In this document: piece by piece, positions 7,600 through 15,497 of the stretch | Layout: every line of letters starts with the position of its first letter | How positions within the stretch are numbered: position 1 is the stretch's first letter | Assembly: GCA_007136565.1 (NCBI GenBank) | Contig: SLGS01000192.1 | Span: 1 to 17,152, forward strand | DNA length: 17,152 nucleotides | Direction: 5' to 3' | DNA from: Clostridia bacterium | GTDB taxonomy: Bacteria > Bacillota > Sulfobacillia > SLMV01 | Program-made: the position numbers and the translations under genes | The notes under the pieces: generated by a model | The model's database searches: none | Told to the model about the DNA's origin: nothing | Seen by the model: the letters and a program-made list of their open reading frames with translations, nothing else

Positions 7600-8411
7600 A
7601 GCCGATACGCCCTCGGGCGTCGATCTGCAAGGCACGGCAGCAACCGCCTGGCCGCCGACACCGATGCGAAATCGACGTCCGCCAGCACGACCTCGGCCCC
7701 TTGTCCGCCCTCGGCCACGACGCCACCGTCGGGCGCCACCACCAAAGATCCCCCCGCGAACTCGTCCGGGCCACCGACTCCAACCCTATTGGTGGCGACT
7801 ACGTAACACTGATTCTCCACGGCCCTGGCGATCAGAAGCGAGCGCCAATGTGCAGCGCGCGCCGCGGGCCACTGGGCCGGGACCATCATCAGTTGGGCCC
7901 CATCGATGAAGAGGTTGCGCGCCAGCTCGGGGAAGCGCAGATCGTAACATATGAACACTCCCGCCGGGATTCCGTTCATATCGAAGGCCGCACATTCTTC
8001 CCCCGCCACCATGTGCACATCCTCGTCCATCAGGCCAATGAGGTGGACCTTTCGGTAGCGGTGAACGAGCCGTCCGCACGGATCGAATACCGGGGCGCAA
8101 TTGAAGACCCCGCGGGGCGTGGCCTCCGGCAGAGAACCTCCCACGATCCACATACCGAACTCGGCGGCGGCGCGAGAGAGTTCCCCCGGGGGACCCTCCT
8201 TACCGTCGATGTCCCACGCGAAGGAGTTGGCGTCGCGCGGGCCCGGGTATCCCGGTCCCTCGCGCCAAACGTAACCGGCATTCCAAAGCTCCGGCAAGAC
8301 GGCGAGATCCGCGCCCGCATGAGCGGCCCGGGCTAACCCTCGCCGGGCCGCCTCGAGATTGGTCTTTTCGTCTCCCGCCACCACATCCATTTGAACCAGG
8401 GCGATCCTCAC
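7596..8411 (-). CDS. Carbon-nitrogen hydrolase, omega-amidase/nitrilase-like
   Basis: A 271-aa nitrilase-superfamily enzyme that hydrolyses non-peptide C-N bonds. The Glu-Lys-Cys triad is visible: Glu41 in LPELWNAGY, Lys121 in YRKVHL and Cys155 in ICYDLRFPEL. The ICYDLRFPEL and PAQWPAARAAHW segments resemble the omega-amidase branch (YafV, Nit2), which hydrolyses alpha-ketoglutaramate or alpha-ketosuccinamate; substrate assignment remains inferred. Length is normal and no export signal is present. The GTG start at 8411 follows AAGGAGGG with 6 nt spacing, 12 nt after the hypE stop, and the stop overlaps the next gene's start. No obvious mechanistic link to hydrogenase assembly is known, although the hyp pathway does use an amide intermediate (carboxamido to cyanide); the link is speculation. 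Confidence 0.92.
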   Translation of the reverse strand: MRIALVQMDVVAGDEKTNLEAARRGLARAAHAGADLAVLPELWNAGYVWREGPGYPGPRDANSFAWDIDGKEGPPGELSRAAAEFGMWIVGGSLPEATPRGVFNCAPVFDPCGRLVHRYRKVHLIGLMDEDVHMVAGEECAAFDMNGIPAGVFICYDLRFPELARNLFIDGAQLMMVPAQWPAARAAHWRSLLIARAVENQCYVVATNRVGVGGPDEFAGGSLVVAPDGGVVAEGGQGAEVVLADVDFASVSAARRLLPCLADRRPRAYRL

Positions 8412-8423
8412 TCGATTCCCTCC

Positions 8424-9440
8424 TTAGCAAATCCTCGGTAACGGGTCACCCCTGAGGGGTCCGAGCCTCCGCGTACCCCCCAGCGGCGTGCGCAGGCGCA
8501 CGGCTCCACCCTCTTCGCCCACCGAGCCCACCACCGCGGGTTCCCAGGGGCCCTCCGTCGAGGCGATGATCTCGAGGGCCCTAGCGGACATCGACTCCTC
8601 GACCACCAACAGGGCCTGGCCCTCGCACGCCAGGTAGAGGGGATCGAGGCCCAGCATTTCCGTTGCCGCACGGACGCCGGTCCTGACGGGAAGGGCCATC
8701 TCTTCGAGTAGCAGGTCCCTTCCCGTCCCCCGGGCCACCTCGTCTAGGGCCGTGGCGATACCCCCGCGGGTGGGATCCCTCATGAAACGCAGGCCGTCAC
8801 CCAGGCCTTCGAGGAGCCTCCCGGTGAGGGGCCAAAGGGGAGCGCAATCGCTGCGGACCCGGGTATCGAAGGACAATCCGGCCCGGGTCGCCATGATGGC
8901 GACGCCGTGATCCCCGACCGGACCCGTCAGGATGAGGGCATCGCCGGCGCGAATGCGGTCAGTCCCGAGCCGGATCGCCCCCATCGTCGCTCCGACCCCG
9001 GTGGTGTTTATGTAGATTCCACCTCCAAAACCCCGCTCAACCACCTTCGTGTCGGCGGCCACTATTTCGACTCCCAACTCCCGCGCCGCCTCACCCATGG
9101 ACTGGACGACGGCTTCGAGCAGGTCCAGGGACAGGCCTTCTTCCAGGACAAAACCCGCGGAAAGGTGAAGCGGCCTCGCCCCGGCCACGGCGAGATCGTT
9201 GACGGTTCCGTATATCGACAACTTGCCGATATCCCCGCCCGGAAATTGCGGCGGAGATACCACGAAGGAGTCCGTTGTCATCCAAATCTTTTCCCCGGCG
9301 GACACCAGGGAGGAGTCCCCTCCCGAGCGCAACTTCTCGTTGCCGATGCGGGGGAGGAATACATCTTCGATCAATTCCCTGGTGGCCAGGCCGCCATCAC
9401 CACAGGCCAGGTCCACGATTCGCCCGTCACTCAATGCCAT
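8424..9440 (-). CDS. hypE: Hydrogenase maturation protein HypE (carbamoyl dehydratase)
   Basis: HypE accepts a carbamoyl group from HypF on its C-terminal cysteine and dehydrates it with ATP to a thiocyanate, the source of the cyanide ligands of [NiFe] hydrogenase. The 338-aa protein has the PurM/AIR-synthase-like fold: TTDSFVVSPPQFPGGDIGKLSIYG, then the ADTKVVERG motif, GDHGVAIM, and RDPTRGGIATALDE. It ends in PRIC, giving the required terminal cysteine. The ATG at 9440 follows GGGAG; a GTG at 9473 would add 11 residues. It overlaps the hypD end by 14 nt. The early glycine-rich motif reads ACGDGG where many homologues have AHGSGG. The stop lies 12 nt before the nitrilase gene. Confidence 0.96.
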   Translation of the reverse strand: MALSDGRIVDLACGDGGLATRELIEDVFLPRIGNEKLRSGGDSSLVSAGEKIWMTTDSFVVSPPQFPGGDIGKLSIYGTVNDLAVAGARPLHLSAGFVLEEGLSLDLLEAVVQSMGEAARELGVEIVAADTKVVERGFGGGIYINTTGVGATMGAIRLGTDRIRAGDALILTGPVGDHGVAIMATRAGLSFDTRVRSDCAPLWPLTGRLLEGLGDGLRFMRDPTRGGIATALDEVARGTGRDLLLEEMALPVRTGVRAATEMLGLDPLYLACEGQALLVVEESMSARALEIIASTEGPWEPAVVGSVGEEGGAVRLRTPLGGTRRLGPLRGDPLPRIC

Positions 9441-10548
9441 CAACTCCCGATCCGTACAAGTAATGGGCGGCACAGGCCCCCTCGGAAGATACCATGCACG
9501 GACCCACCGGCGATTCCGGAGTACAAGCGGATCCGAACAGGGCGCAATCTCCCGGCCGTATCCTCCCGGTCAGTACGTCGCCGCAACGACAATCCGGCGG
9601 TTCTCCCTCGTGCGCGGGAGGGTCGGCAACCAGGTTGTTCGCGTCCCGGGACGCCTTGTCTTCGCGCAGGTACATCCCGCTTCCTTCCACGGTTCCGAGG
9701 CCGCGCCAGGCGGCGTCGCCTGGGGCGAGAAATCGATTTACGATGGCGTTGGCGGCGGGATTACCCCGCTCGCCGACGACCCTGGAATACGCATTGACGA
9801 CCCGGTTCTCATCGTCGATCACCATGTCCGTCAATCGCAGCAGTGCCGCGAGGAGATCCACCGGCTCGAAGCCCGCGATAACGGCGGGAATACCCGGTTC
9901 CCGGCCCAAGAAATCGAAGGACTCCCGGCCGATGACCGTGGACACGTGTCCGGGCAACACCAGTCCGTCCAGTCCCATGTCCCCCCCGCGCAACAATGCC
10001 CCCAGGGCCGGGGGTACCGTCTTCTGGAGCGATAGCACGTAGAAATTTCGCAGGCCGGATTCCTCGGCCTCCTCCAGGGCCAGCGCCAGCGCCGGCGCGG
10101 TGGTCTCGAATCCAACGCCGATGAATACCACCGATGCATCGCCGTGGGATCGGGCCAGGGCCACTGCTTGGGAGGCGGAATAGACTACCCGTACATCGGC
10201 ACCCCGGCCTCGTTCCCCGGCCAGGGTGGATGCGCTGCCGGGAACGCGCATCATGTCTCCGTAGGTGCAGATCATGGTATCGGGTGTGTGCGCCAGGTGG
10301 ATGGCTCGATCGATGTCGACGGTGGGGGTGACGCACACGGGACACCCCGGACCACTCCGAAGCTCCAAGTGCCCCGACAGTAGTTGTCGAAGCCCGGATC
10401 TCCCGAAGGCGTGGGTGTGCGTACCGCAAACCTCCATGAACCTCGGGGGACGACCGAACGCCTCGATCTTACGCATCAATTGCGACAGCAATCGACGCCC
10501 CAGGATCGGGTCGCGAAAATCCCTAAGCGTCTCTGCCAGGGGTTTCAT
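9427..10548 (-). CDS. hypD: Hydrogenase maturation protein HypD (iron-sulfur scaffold)
   Basis: HypD, with HypC, holds the Fe(CN)2CO unit during assembly of the [NiFe] active site and carries a [4Fe-4S] cluster. Visible are FMEVCGTHTHAF with Cys41, SGPGCPVCVTP with Cys69 and Cys72, GVGFETTAPA, and a cysteine-rich C-terminus (DCRCGDVLTGRIRPGDCALFG, then SACTPESPVGPCMVSSEGAC, in part) expected to bind the cluster. The 373-aa length with ATG at 10548 fits the family; the open frame begins 23 residues earlier but that part looks non-homologous. The gene overlaps hypC by 26 nt, matching the tight HypC-HypD partnership, and hypE by 14 nt. Confidence 0.96.
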   Translation of the reverse strand: MKPLAETLRDFRDPILGRRLLSQLMRKIEAFGRPPRFMEVCGTHTHAFGRSGLRQLLSGHLELRSGPGCPVCVTPTVDIDRAIHLAHTPDTMICTYGDMMRVPGSASTLAGERGRGADVRVVYSASQAVALARSHGDASVVFIGVGFETTAPALALALEEAEESGLRNFYVLSLQKTVPPALGALLRGGDMGLDGLVLPGHVSTVIGRESFDFLGREPGIPAVIAGFEPVDLLAALLRLTDMVIDDENRVVNAYSRVVGERGNPAANAIVNRFLAPGDAAWRGLGTVEGSGMYLREDKASRDANNLVADPPAHEGEPPDCRCGDVLTGRIRPGDCALFGSACTPESPVGPCMVSSEGACAAHYLYGSGVDGIE

Positions 10549-10765
10549 CGGCTGGGTCACCGTAAGCCTCCTCGAGCAGGGCAAGGGTTTCTTCGGCTTC
10601 CTCGGGGCTGATGACACCGATGGCTATGCCGGCGTGCATCAGGACGTAATCGTCCACCCTCGCTTCCGGCACCAGGTCCAGGCGGCATTCCATGAGGTTA
10701 CCCTCGATATCCACCGTTCCCGGGTAACCCAGGGATACCACCTTCGCGGGTATGGCCAGGCACAC
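10523..10765 (-). CDS. hypC: Hydrogenase maturation chaperone HypC
   Basis: HypC is the small chaperone that, with HypD, carries the iron with its CO and CN ligands to the hydrogenase large subunit. The 80-aa protein starts MCLAIPAKV, keeping the essential cysteine at position 2, and contains YVLMHAGIAIGVIS, the conserved HVGFAI-type motif. The C-terminus is a short acidic helix. The GTG start at 10765 is preceded by AGGAGGAG with 6-nt spacing, one of the best ribosome sites in the window, suggesting that the chaperone is translated well. It lies 12 nt after hypF and overlaps hypD. Confidence 0.95.
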   Translation of the reverse strand: MCLAIPAKVVSLGYPGTVDIEGNLMECRLDLVPEARVDDYVLMHAGIAIGVISPEEAEETLALLEEAYGDPADETPGRDA

Positions 10766-10777
10766 TTGTAACTCCTC

Positions 10778-13084
10778 CTAGGGATTCCCGATGGCGCGCA
10801 CGCGTCCGACGGCCACCTGGCCGAGGGACAGCCCTCCATCGTTGGGCGGGACCTCGCCGTGGCGAATGACCCGGAAGCCATCCCCTTCCAGCAGCATCGT
10901 CGTGCCGGCCAGCAAAGTCGGGTTCTGGAACACGCCTCCACTCAATGCTACCACAGCGCAAGATGCCCTTTCACGCGACGCGCGGGCACCGGAGAGGAAC
11001 ATTTCTCCCAGGGTCCTCTGGAAGTCGGAGGCCAGCCTTTGCACTTCTTCCCCGGCCTCGAAACGATCGGTCAGGGCCGCCCAAAAATCCGCGAGGTCCC
11101 AGGTCAACTGCTCCCCTTCCTCGATCAATTCGAAGGGGAAAACGGTCTCCCCCCAGCCGGCGATTTCGCTCAGCTGGGCGGCGGGTTGACCGCCGTAGCT
11201 GGCCTCCAGGCAGATTCCGAGATAAGAGGAAACGGCGTCGAAAAGGCGGCCACAACCCGAGCTCATCGGGGAGTTGATCCCGGCCTCACCCGCGGCCAGG
11301 GCAACCCGTAAATCGGCGGCGTGGGGGGGGAAACGCTCGAAGAGCCGCTCCAGGGAGTCCTCTCCCAGGTAGTGGGAAAGGTTGGATGCCGCCAGGCGCA
11401 GGGGGAAGCGAATCGCCCTTTCCCCCCCGAAAAGCGGCAGGGACCGCAGCGATACCAACCTGTCGTAGCCCGAGAGGTCGCCGTGGAGTATCTCCATACC
11501 CCACAGGGTGCCGTCGGGTCCATAACCGTTACCGTCGGCGATGATGCCCAAGACCCTCTCCCCCTCGCACCCATTGTCCACGAGGCAGCTGGCCAGGTGC
11601 GCGTGATGGTGGTCCACCTCGACGCGGGTCACATCCCCATGCCGGGCGAGCTCCCGGGCAAAGCGAGTGGTGAAGTTGTCGGGATGGGAATCGTGGGCGA
11701 CGACCTCGGGACGAATCTCCAGGAGTCGCGCGAAGTCCTCGAATTCCTCGGCGTAGGCGTCTTGGGCCTCTTCGAAATCCAGGTCCCCCTGGTGTTGGCT
11801 CGGAAAGGCGTAATCGCCGTCCAGGAGGCAGAACGTGTTCTTCTCCTGTCCCCCGGTACCCAGCACGGCTGGACCGGCGGGACCCCGAAACACGATCGGC
11901 CGGGGAGCGTAGCCCCGGGACCTTCGATGGGGAATGGGGTGGGGTGATTCCGACGAGTCGAAGCGCAAAACGGAGTCATCCACCCTGCGCAGGATTTCCC
12001 TGTCGTGGATCAAGAAAAGGTCGGCGGCCCCTCCTAGGCTCTTCATAGCCTCGGAGACGTCCGTGATCAGGGGCAGACCGCGGAGGTTACCGCTGGTCAT
12101 CACCAGGACCCTCGGGCCGTGGCGGAACAGTACTGCGTGAAGCGGTGTGTAGGGCAGCATTATCCCCAGGGATGTCGTGCCGGGGGCGATGTTCGCCGCC
12201 AACGAAATGTCGGCGCCGCATCGCTTCTGCAAGATCACGATGGGGGCCGCCGGGGACAACAGGGCATCGCGCTCGACATCCCGGATCCGGGCGATCTCTT
12301 CGGCCACCGAGGGATCGGCTACCATCACGGCCAGCGGTCTGTGCGGACGCGCCTTCGCACGCCGGATGGCCTCGACCGCGTCGGGATTCTCGGCGTCACA
12401 GGCCAAATGAAAACCACCGAGCCCGCGGATGGCCGCCACGGCCCCTCCGGAGAGATCGCAGCCCAACCTGCGCACGGCCTCGTCGGCGGTCGCGAGCACA
12501 CCTCCGGCGGGGTCCAGGAGGCTTACCCGGGGTCCGCAGGACGGGCACGCCACCGGCTGTGCGTGGAATCTTCTATCCGAAGGATCCGAGTATTCCCGGG
12601 CGCAATCGGCGCACATCTCGAAGGGGTGCATACTGGTGTGGGGCCTATCGTAGGGCAAATCGGAAATGATGCTAAATCGCGGTCCGCAGTTGGTGCAGTT
12701 TGTGAAGGGATACCTGTAGTGCCTATCCCGGGGATCGAAAACCTCCCGATAACAGTCGGGGCACGTGGATACATCCGGGGAGATCAGCAGTTCGCGGGAA
12801 CCGGAGTCGTCGCTGCCTCGTATGGTGAAGTCCCGGTGACCGACGAAGTCCGTGGATCGGTGGTTCACTTCGGTGATATAGGACATCCGGGGTGCCGCGC
12901 TCACCACTTCGCAAAGGAATTCTTCGATGACGGCCCCCTCGCCCTCGAGGTGGATCTTGACGCCGCTTTTGGAATTCAGCACCCAACCGAAGAGGCCGAG
13001 ATCCCGCGCGAGCCCGTAGGCGTGGGGGCGAAATCCCACTCCCTGGACTATGCCGCGGATGGTGATCTCCCGGGCCGAGGACAA
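10778..13084 (-). CDS. hypF: Carbamoyltransferase HypF
   Basis: HypF uses carbamoyl phosphate and ATP to make carbamoyl-adenylate and transfers the carbamoyl group to HypE. Domains in order for the 768-aa form: acylphosphatase (~5-90, GIVQGVGFRP with Arg19), two zinc-finger pairs (~100-190; CPDC/CTNC and CADC/CPSC), a YrdC-like domain (~200-370, beginning near AIRGLGGFHLACDA and KARPHRPLAVM) and a Kae1-like carbamoyltransferase domain (~385-760, with AHDSHPDNFTT, VDHHHAHLASCL and a C-terminal PPNDGGLSLGQ). The frame is open back to 13372, but that part is a shadow of hypB. The family N-terminus fits a TTG at 13084, with GGAG 8 nt upstream and the hypB stop 2 nt before it. It is followed by hypC. 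Confidence 0.95.
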   Translation of the reverse strand: MSSAREITIRGIVQGVGFRPHAYGLARDLGLFGWVLNSKSGVKIHLEGEGAVIEEFLCEVVSAAPRMSYITEVNHRSTDFVGHRDFTIRGSDDSGSRELLISPDVSTCPDCYREVFDPRDRHYRYPFTNCTNCGPRFSIISDLPYDRPHTSMHPFEMCADCAREYSDPSDRRFHAQPVACPSCGPRVSLLDPAGGVLATADEAVRRLGCDLSGGAVAAIRGLGGFHLACDAENPDAVEAIRRAKARPHRPLAVMVADPSVAEEIARIRDVERDALLSPAAPIVILQKRCGADISLAANIAPGTTSLGIMLPYTPLHAVLFRHGPRVLVMTSGNLRGLPLITDVSEAMKSLGGAADLFLIHDREILRRVDDSVLRFDSSESPHPIPHRRSRGYAPRPIVFRGPAGPAVLGTGGQEKNTFCLLDGDYAFPSQHQGDLDFEEAQDAYAEEFEDFARLLEIRPEVVAHDSHPDNFTTRFARELARHGDVTRVEVDHHHAHLASCLVDNGCEGERVLGIIADGNGYGPDGTLWGMEILHGDLSGYDRLVSLRSLPLFGGERAIRFPLRLAASNLSHYLGEDSLERLFERFPPHAADLRVALAAGEAGINSPMSSGCGRLFDAVSSYLGICLEASYGGQPAAQLSEIAGWGETVFPFELIEEGEQLTWDLADFWAALTDRFEAGEEVQRLASDFQRTLGEMFLSGARASRERASCAVVALSGGVFQNPTLLAGTTMLLEGDGFRVIRHGEVPPNDGGLSLGQVAVGRVRAIGNP

Positions 13085-13086
13085 CG

Positions 13087-13740
13087 TTAACGCTCCCTCA
13101 CTTCCCGGCGCAGCCAATCGTACCAGGTGTCCATCCCCTCGCCCGTGAGCGCCGAAACGGGGAAGATCTCCATATCGGGATTGATCCGGCGGATCTCGTC
13201 GGTGAACTCCTCCAACTCCAGCCCCAGAACCGGTAACAGGTCCACCTTGTTGACCAGGGCTACGGAGCAGCTGCGGAACATGGCGGGGTATTTCTCCGGC
13301 TTGTCCGACCCCTCGGTGACGCTGAGAACCATGATCCTGCGATCCGCCCCGAGCTCGAAACCGGTCGGGCATATGAGGTTACCGACGTTCTCTATCACCA
13401 ACAGGTCCACGCCCTCGAGATCCATGTCGTCTATGGCTTCTCCCACCACGGGGGCGTCCAGGTGACAGGCGCCGCCGGTATTTATTTGGACCGTCTGCGC
13501 GCCGCGCGCTTCCACCCGTTGGGCATCCCTCGTGGTGTCGACATCACCCTGTATGATGGCGATCTTCATCTCGGGCAGCAGGGCATCCAGGGTCCGTTCG
13601 AGGATGGTAGTCTTCCCCGAACCCGGGGAACTCATCATGTCCACCGAGAACACCCCGGCGTCGTTGAGGCTCCGGTTGTTGATCGCGGCCGCCGCCTGGT
13701 TGTTCTCCATGACCTTCTTCATGAGCCTAACCTTGATCAC
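13087..13740 (-). CDS. hypB: Hydrogenase nickel-insertion GTPase HypB
   Basis: HypB is the GTPase that drives nickel delivery to the hydrogenase large subunit with HypA. The 217-aa form shows SSPGSGKTT (P-loop, 37-45), GDVDTTRDAQR, CHLDA with the metal-binding Cys92 and His93, ENVGNLICP and NKVDLLP (guanine specificity). It lacks the N-terminal CxxC nickel site and the histidine-rich stretch found in some HypB proteins, so it is the short type with little storage role. Two GTG starts are possible: 13764, which overlaps the hypA stop as GTGA, and 13740, which gives the usual IKVRLMKKV beginning. I prefer 13740 on family grounds, though its ribosome site is only a G-run. Confidence 0.94.
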   Translation of the reverse strand: MIKVRLMKKVMENNQAAAAINNRSLNDAGVFSVDMMSSPGSGKTTILERTLDALLPEMKIAIIQGDVDTTRDAQRVEARGAQTVQINTGGACHLDAPVVGEAIDDMDLEGVDLLVIENVGNLICPTGFELGADRRIMVLSVTEGSDKPEKYPAMFRSCSVALVNKVDLLPVLGLELEEFTDEIRRINPDMEIFPVSALTGEGMDTWYDWLRREVRER

Positions 13741-13760
13741 GATCTCGCCCCCCCAATCGA

Positions 13761-14105
13761 TCACTCGCCCTCGTAGCTGTCAATGGTCAATTCCTCTCCG
13801 GATATAACCTTTACATCCGTACCCCCGCACTCCTCGCAGAGGAAACGAGCATCGGCGCCCTCGGCTTCCCAGCCACAATCCCCACACCGCACCCTGACCG
13901 GGCTTTCTTCTATCGCGAGGGTGGCGTCCTCGAACATGGGGTCTTCGGATCCGAGGATTTCGAAGGCCTGCCTGAGGGCGGGGGGAAAGACACATCCCAT
14001 GCTACCCACGGTCATCTCCACGGTGGAAACCCTGCGTATTCCCTCCCGCCGCGCGCTTTCGCGCACCGCGTCGAGGACCTCTCTCACCAGCGAAAACTCA
14101 TGCAT
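13761..14105 (-). CDS. hypA: Hydrogenase/urease nickel incorporation protein HypA
   Basis: HypA binds nickel and hands it to the [NiFe] hydrogenase precursor together with HypB. The 114-aa protein starts MHEFSLV, with the His2-Glu3 nickel site, and carries a CxxC...CxxC zinc site at Cys74, Cys77, Cys90 and Cys93 (RCGDCGW and LCEECGG). Length is typical. Its ATG overlaps the end of the maturation protease by 8 nt, and its stop overlaps or immediately precedes hypB. The arrangement protease-hypA-hypB puts the nickel step and the final cleavage next to one another. Confidence 0.96.
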   Translation of the reverse strand: MHEFSLVREVLDAVRESARREGIRRVSTVEMTVGSMGCVFPPALRQAFEILGSEDPMFEDATLAIEESPVRVRCGDCGWEAEGADARFLCEECGGTDVKVISGEELTIDSYEGE

Positions 14106-14598
14106 CCCATGTCACTTCCCGGGACCAATCAGCGAGTATTCCGGTGACAGTGGCCACGGCTTCCTCCACCGCGTCGGCCACCGCCGAACTGAGATCGCGG
14201 TCCGTGGGCTCGGGGGCTTTGCCGATCTCGATCCCGACCACCGTCACCGGGGGCATCCGGTCGGGGTGCAGTTTCCTCCCGATGGCCAGGGCGTGGGGCA
14301 AGTCGATACCGTGGAGGCTGAAGGCCTGGTCCACGGGGTCGGGAATGCGATCCGCATCGAATACCCGGATGTCACCGGCCCTACCCCCGCCCAGGATGGC
14401 ATCTATTACTATGGCCCTGTCGCGATTCTCGAGGTATTCGATTATGTCCAGTCCCCCGGTGGCCGCCTCGATGAAATCGATCCGCAGGCCCCGCGGACGC
14501 GGTGGATCCTCCTGCAGTGCGTAAAGTACTTCGAGGCCCACCGCGTCGTTTCCCACCAGGGAATTCCCACACCCCAACACGGCCACCCGCAGGGTCAT
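14098..14598 (-). CDS. [NiFe]-hydrogenase maturation protease (HyaD/HybD/HycI family)
   Basis: This endopeptidase removes the C-terminal tail of the hydrogenase large subunit after nickel insertion. The 166-aa protein has the family start VAVLGCGNSLVGNDAVGLEVL with the putative nickel ligand Asp18, a second acidic ligand at Asp66 (VIDAILGGG), and the HGIDLPHALAIG segment with His96. VVGIEIGK near 120-127 matches the usual late strand. The start is the ATG at 14598, which overlaps the upstream stop as ATGA; the open frame to 14676 has no family match. Sequence alone does not tell which hydrogenase class it serves, and no large subunit is in the window. Confidence 0.92.
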   Translation of the reverse strand: MTLRVAVLGCGNSLVGNDAVGLEVLYALQEDPPRPRGLRIDFIEAATGGLDIIEYLENRDRAIVIDAILGGGRAGDIRVFDADRIPDPVDQAFSLHGIDLPHALAIGRKLHPDRMPPVTVVGIEIGKAPEPTDRDLSSAVADAVEEAVATVTGILADWSREVTWDA

Positions 14599-15497
14599 AT
14601 GGACTCCGCCCGGGGAGCGACTGCGGCCAATCGCGTTCCGGGGAAGACGTACCCCGGGGGTCGGTTCATGATGCAATACCCGGTCTCACCGGGGAGTATC
14701 GGATCGCCGTCCAGGGTGCCCACACCCTCGCCGGCGGGGATCTCTTCGCCCGCGGCGTATCCGGGCAGGTAAAGGCCCTCTCGGGGTGCGGTGATTCTCT
14801 CGAGTTCGTCCAGGAGAACGGGATCCGGGGCGTCGGCCTCCCCGGGGGCTATGCCCAGCAGGGTCAGCATCCTGCAGAGGGCACCCACGGTATCCTCGCC
14901 GGCCGCCAGGTCGATGATCCCGTCGGGACCGCCACCGGGCAATTCGATTATCACCGATGGAATGCCCTCGCGGGCCGCCTCCACGAAGAGCTGACCCTCC
15001 GAGCCCCCGGATTGGACGATCACCGGGATATCCAACATCCCGGCCAGATCGCGGCAGTTATCGTACTCCCGATATTGTGCGAGGGTGTAGGGTGAAGAAT
15101 AGGGTCCGGCGCAATGTAGATCCACTATGTAGTCCATGTCCCGGGCCATCTCGAAAATCTCGGAGGCCAGCGCCAACGTGGGGCTACCGTCTTCTTCTCC
15201 TGGGAATATGCGATTCATATCCAGCTCGTCGAAGGGACTGGTCCTCTGCATTCGGCGAAAGGCCGAAGGATTGCAGCGGGGCAGGATGGTCACTTCCCCG
15301 GCGGGATCCCCTTCCAGCCGGGAGAGCCTATCGATCAGCCCCAGGGCCGCGTATTGGCCGGTGACTTCACCACCGTGCAGCCCGGCCGTGATGAGCACCC
15401 GCGGAGATCCGGAACCGAAACGATATACGGGTACGCGATGCGTCAGTGTGGAACCCTCGACTTCGATGTAGTGGTGGGCGTTGCGCTTGTCTACCAT
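14595..15497 (-). CDS. Succinylglutamate desuccinylase/aspartoacylase family zinc deacylase
   Basis: A 300-aa zinc carboxypeptidase-like amidohydrolase. Motifs: AGLHGGEVTGQ with zinc ligands His41 and Glu44, CNPSAFRRMQR at 75-85, LDMNRIFPG at 92-100, VDLHCAG with His128 as the third zinc ligand, and IIELPGG with the likely catalytic Glu185. The C-terminal ~80 residues resemble the beta-rich tail of the family. Substrates in this family are N-acyl amino acids (succinylglutamate, acetylaspartate) or related compounds; none can be assigned here and no arginine-catabolism genes are nearby. The ATG at 15497 follows AAGGTGG and overlaps the stop of the membrane protein; the end overlaps the protease gene as ATGA. 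Confidence 0.9.
   Translation of the reverse strand: MVDKRNAHHYIEVEGSTLTHRVPVYRFGSGSPRVLITAGLHGGEVTGQYAALGLIDRLSRLEGDPAGEVTILPRCNPSAFRRMQRTSPFDELDMNRIFPGEEDGSPTLALASEIFEMARDMDYIVDLHCAGPYSSPYTLAQYREYDNCRDLAGMLDIPVIVQSGGSEGQLFVEAAREGIPSVIIELPGGGPDGIIDLAAGEDTVGALCRMLTLLGIAPGEADAPDPVLLDELERITAPREGLYLPGYAAGEEIPAGEGVGTLDGDPILPGETGYCIMNRPPGYVFPGTRLAAVAPRAESI

Noticed and set aside
5488..7806. Long plus-strand open frame of 772 codons
   Set aside because: It is antisense to the TPR, P-loop/Asp23 and TudS-like genes, shows no domain, and is explained by GC-rich codon structure on the opposite strand.
12119..13090. Plus-strand open frame antisense to hypF
   Set aside because: No recognisable motif; hypF on the minus strand is unambiguous over the same bases.
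13085..13372. N-terminal 96-residue extension of hypF
   Set aside because: It reads hypB DNA in another frame and does not resemble HypF; the acylphosphatase domain starts just after the TTG at 13084.
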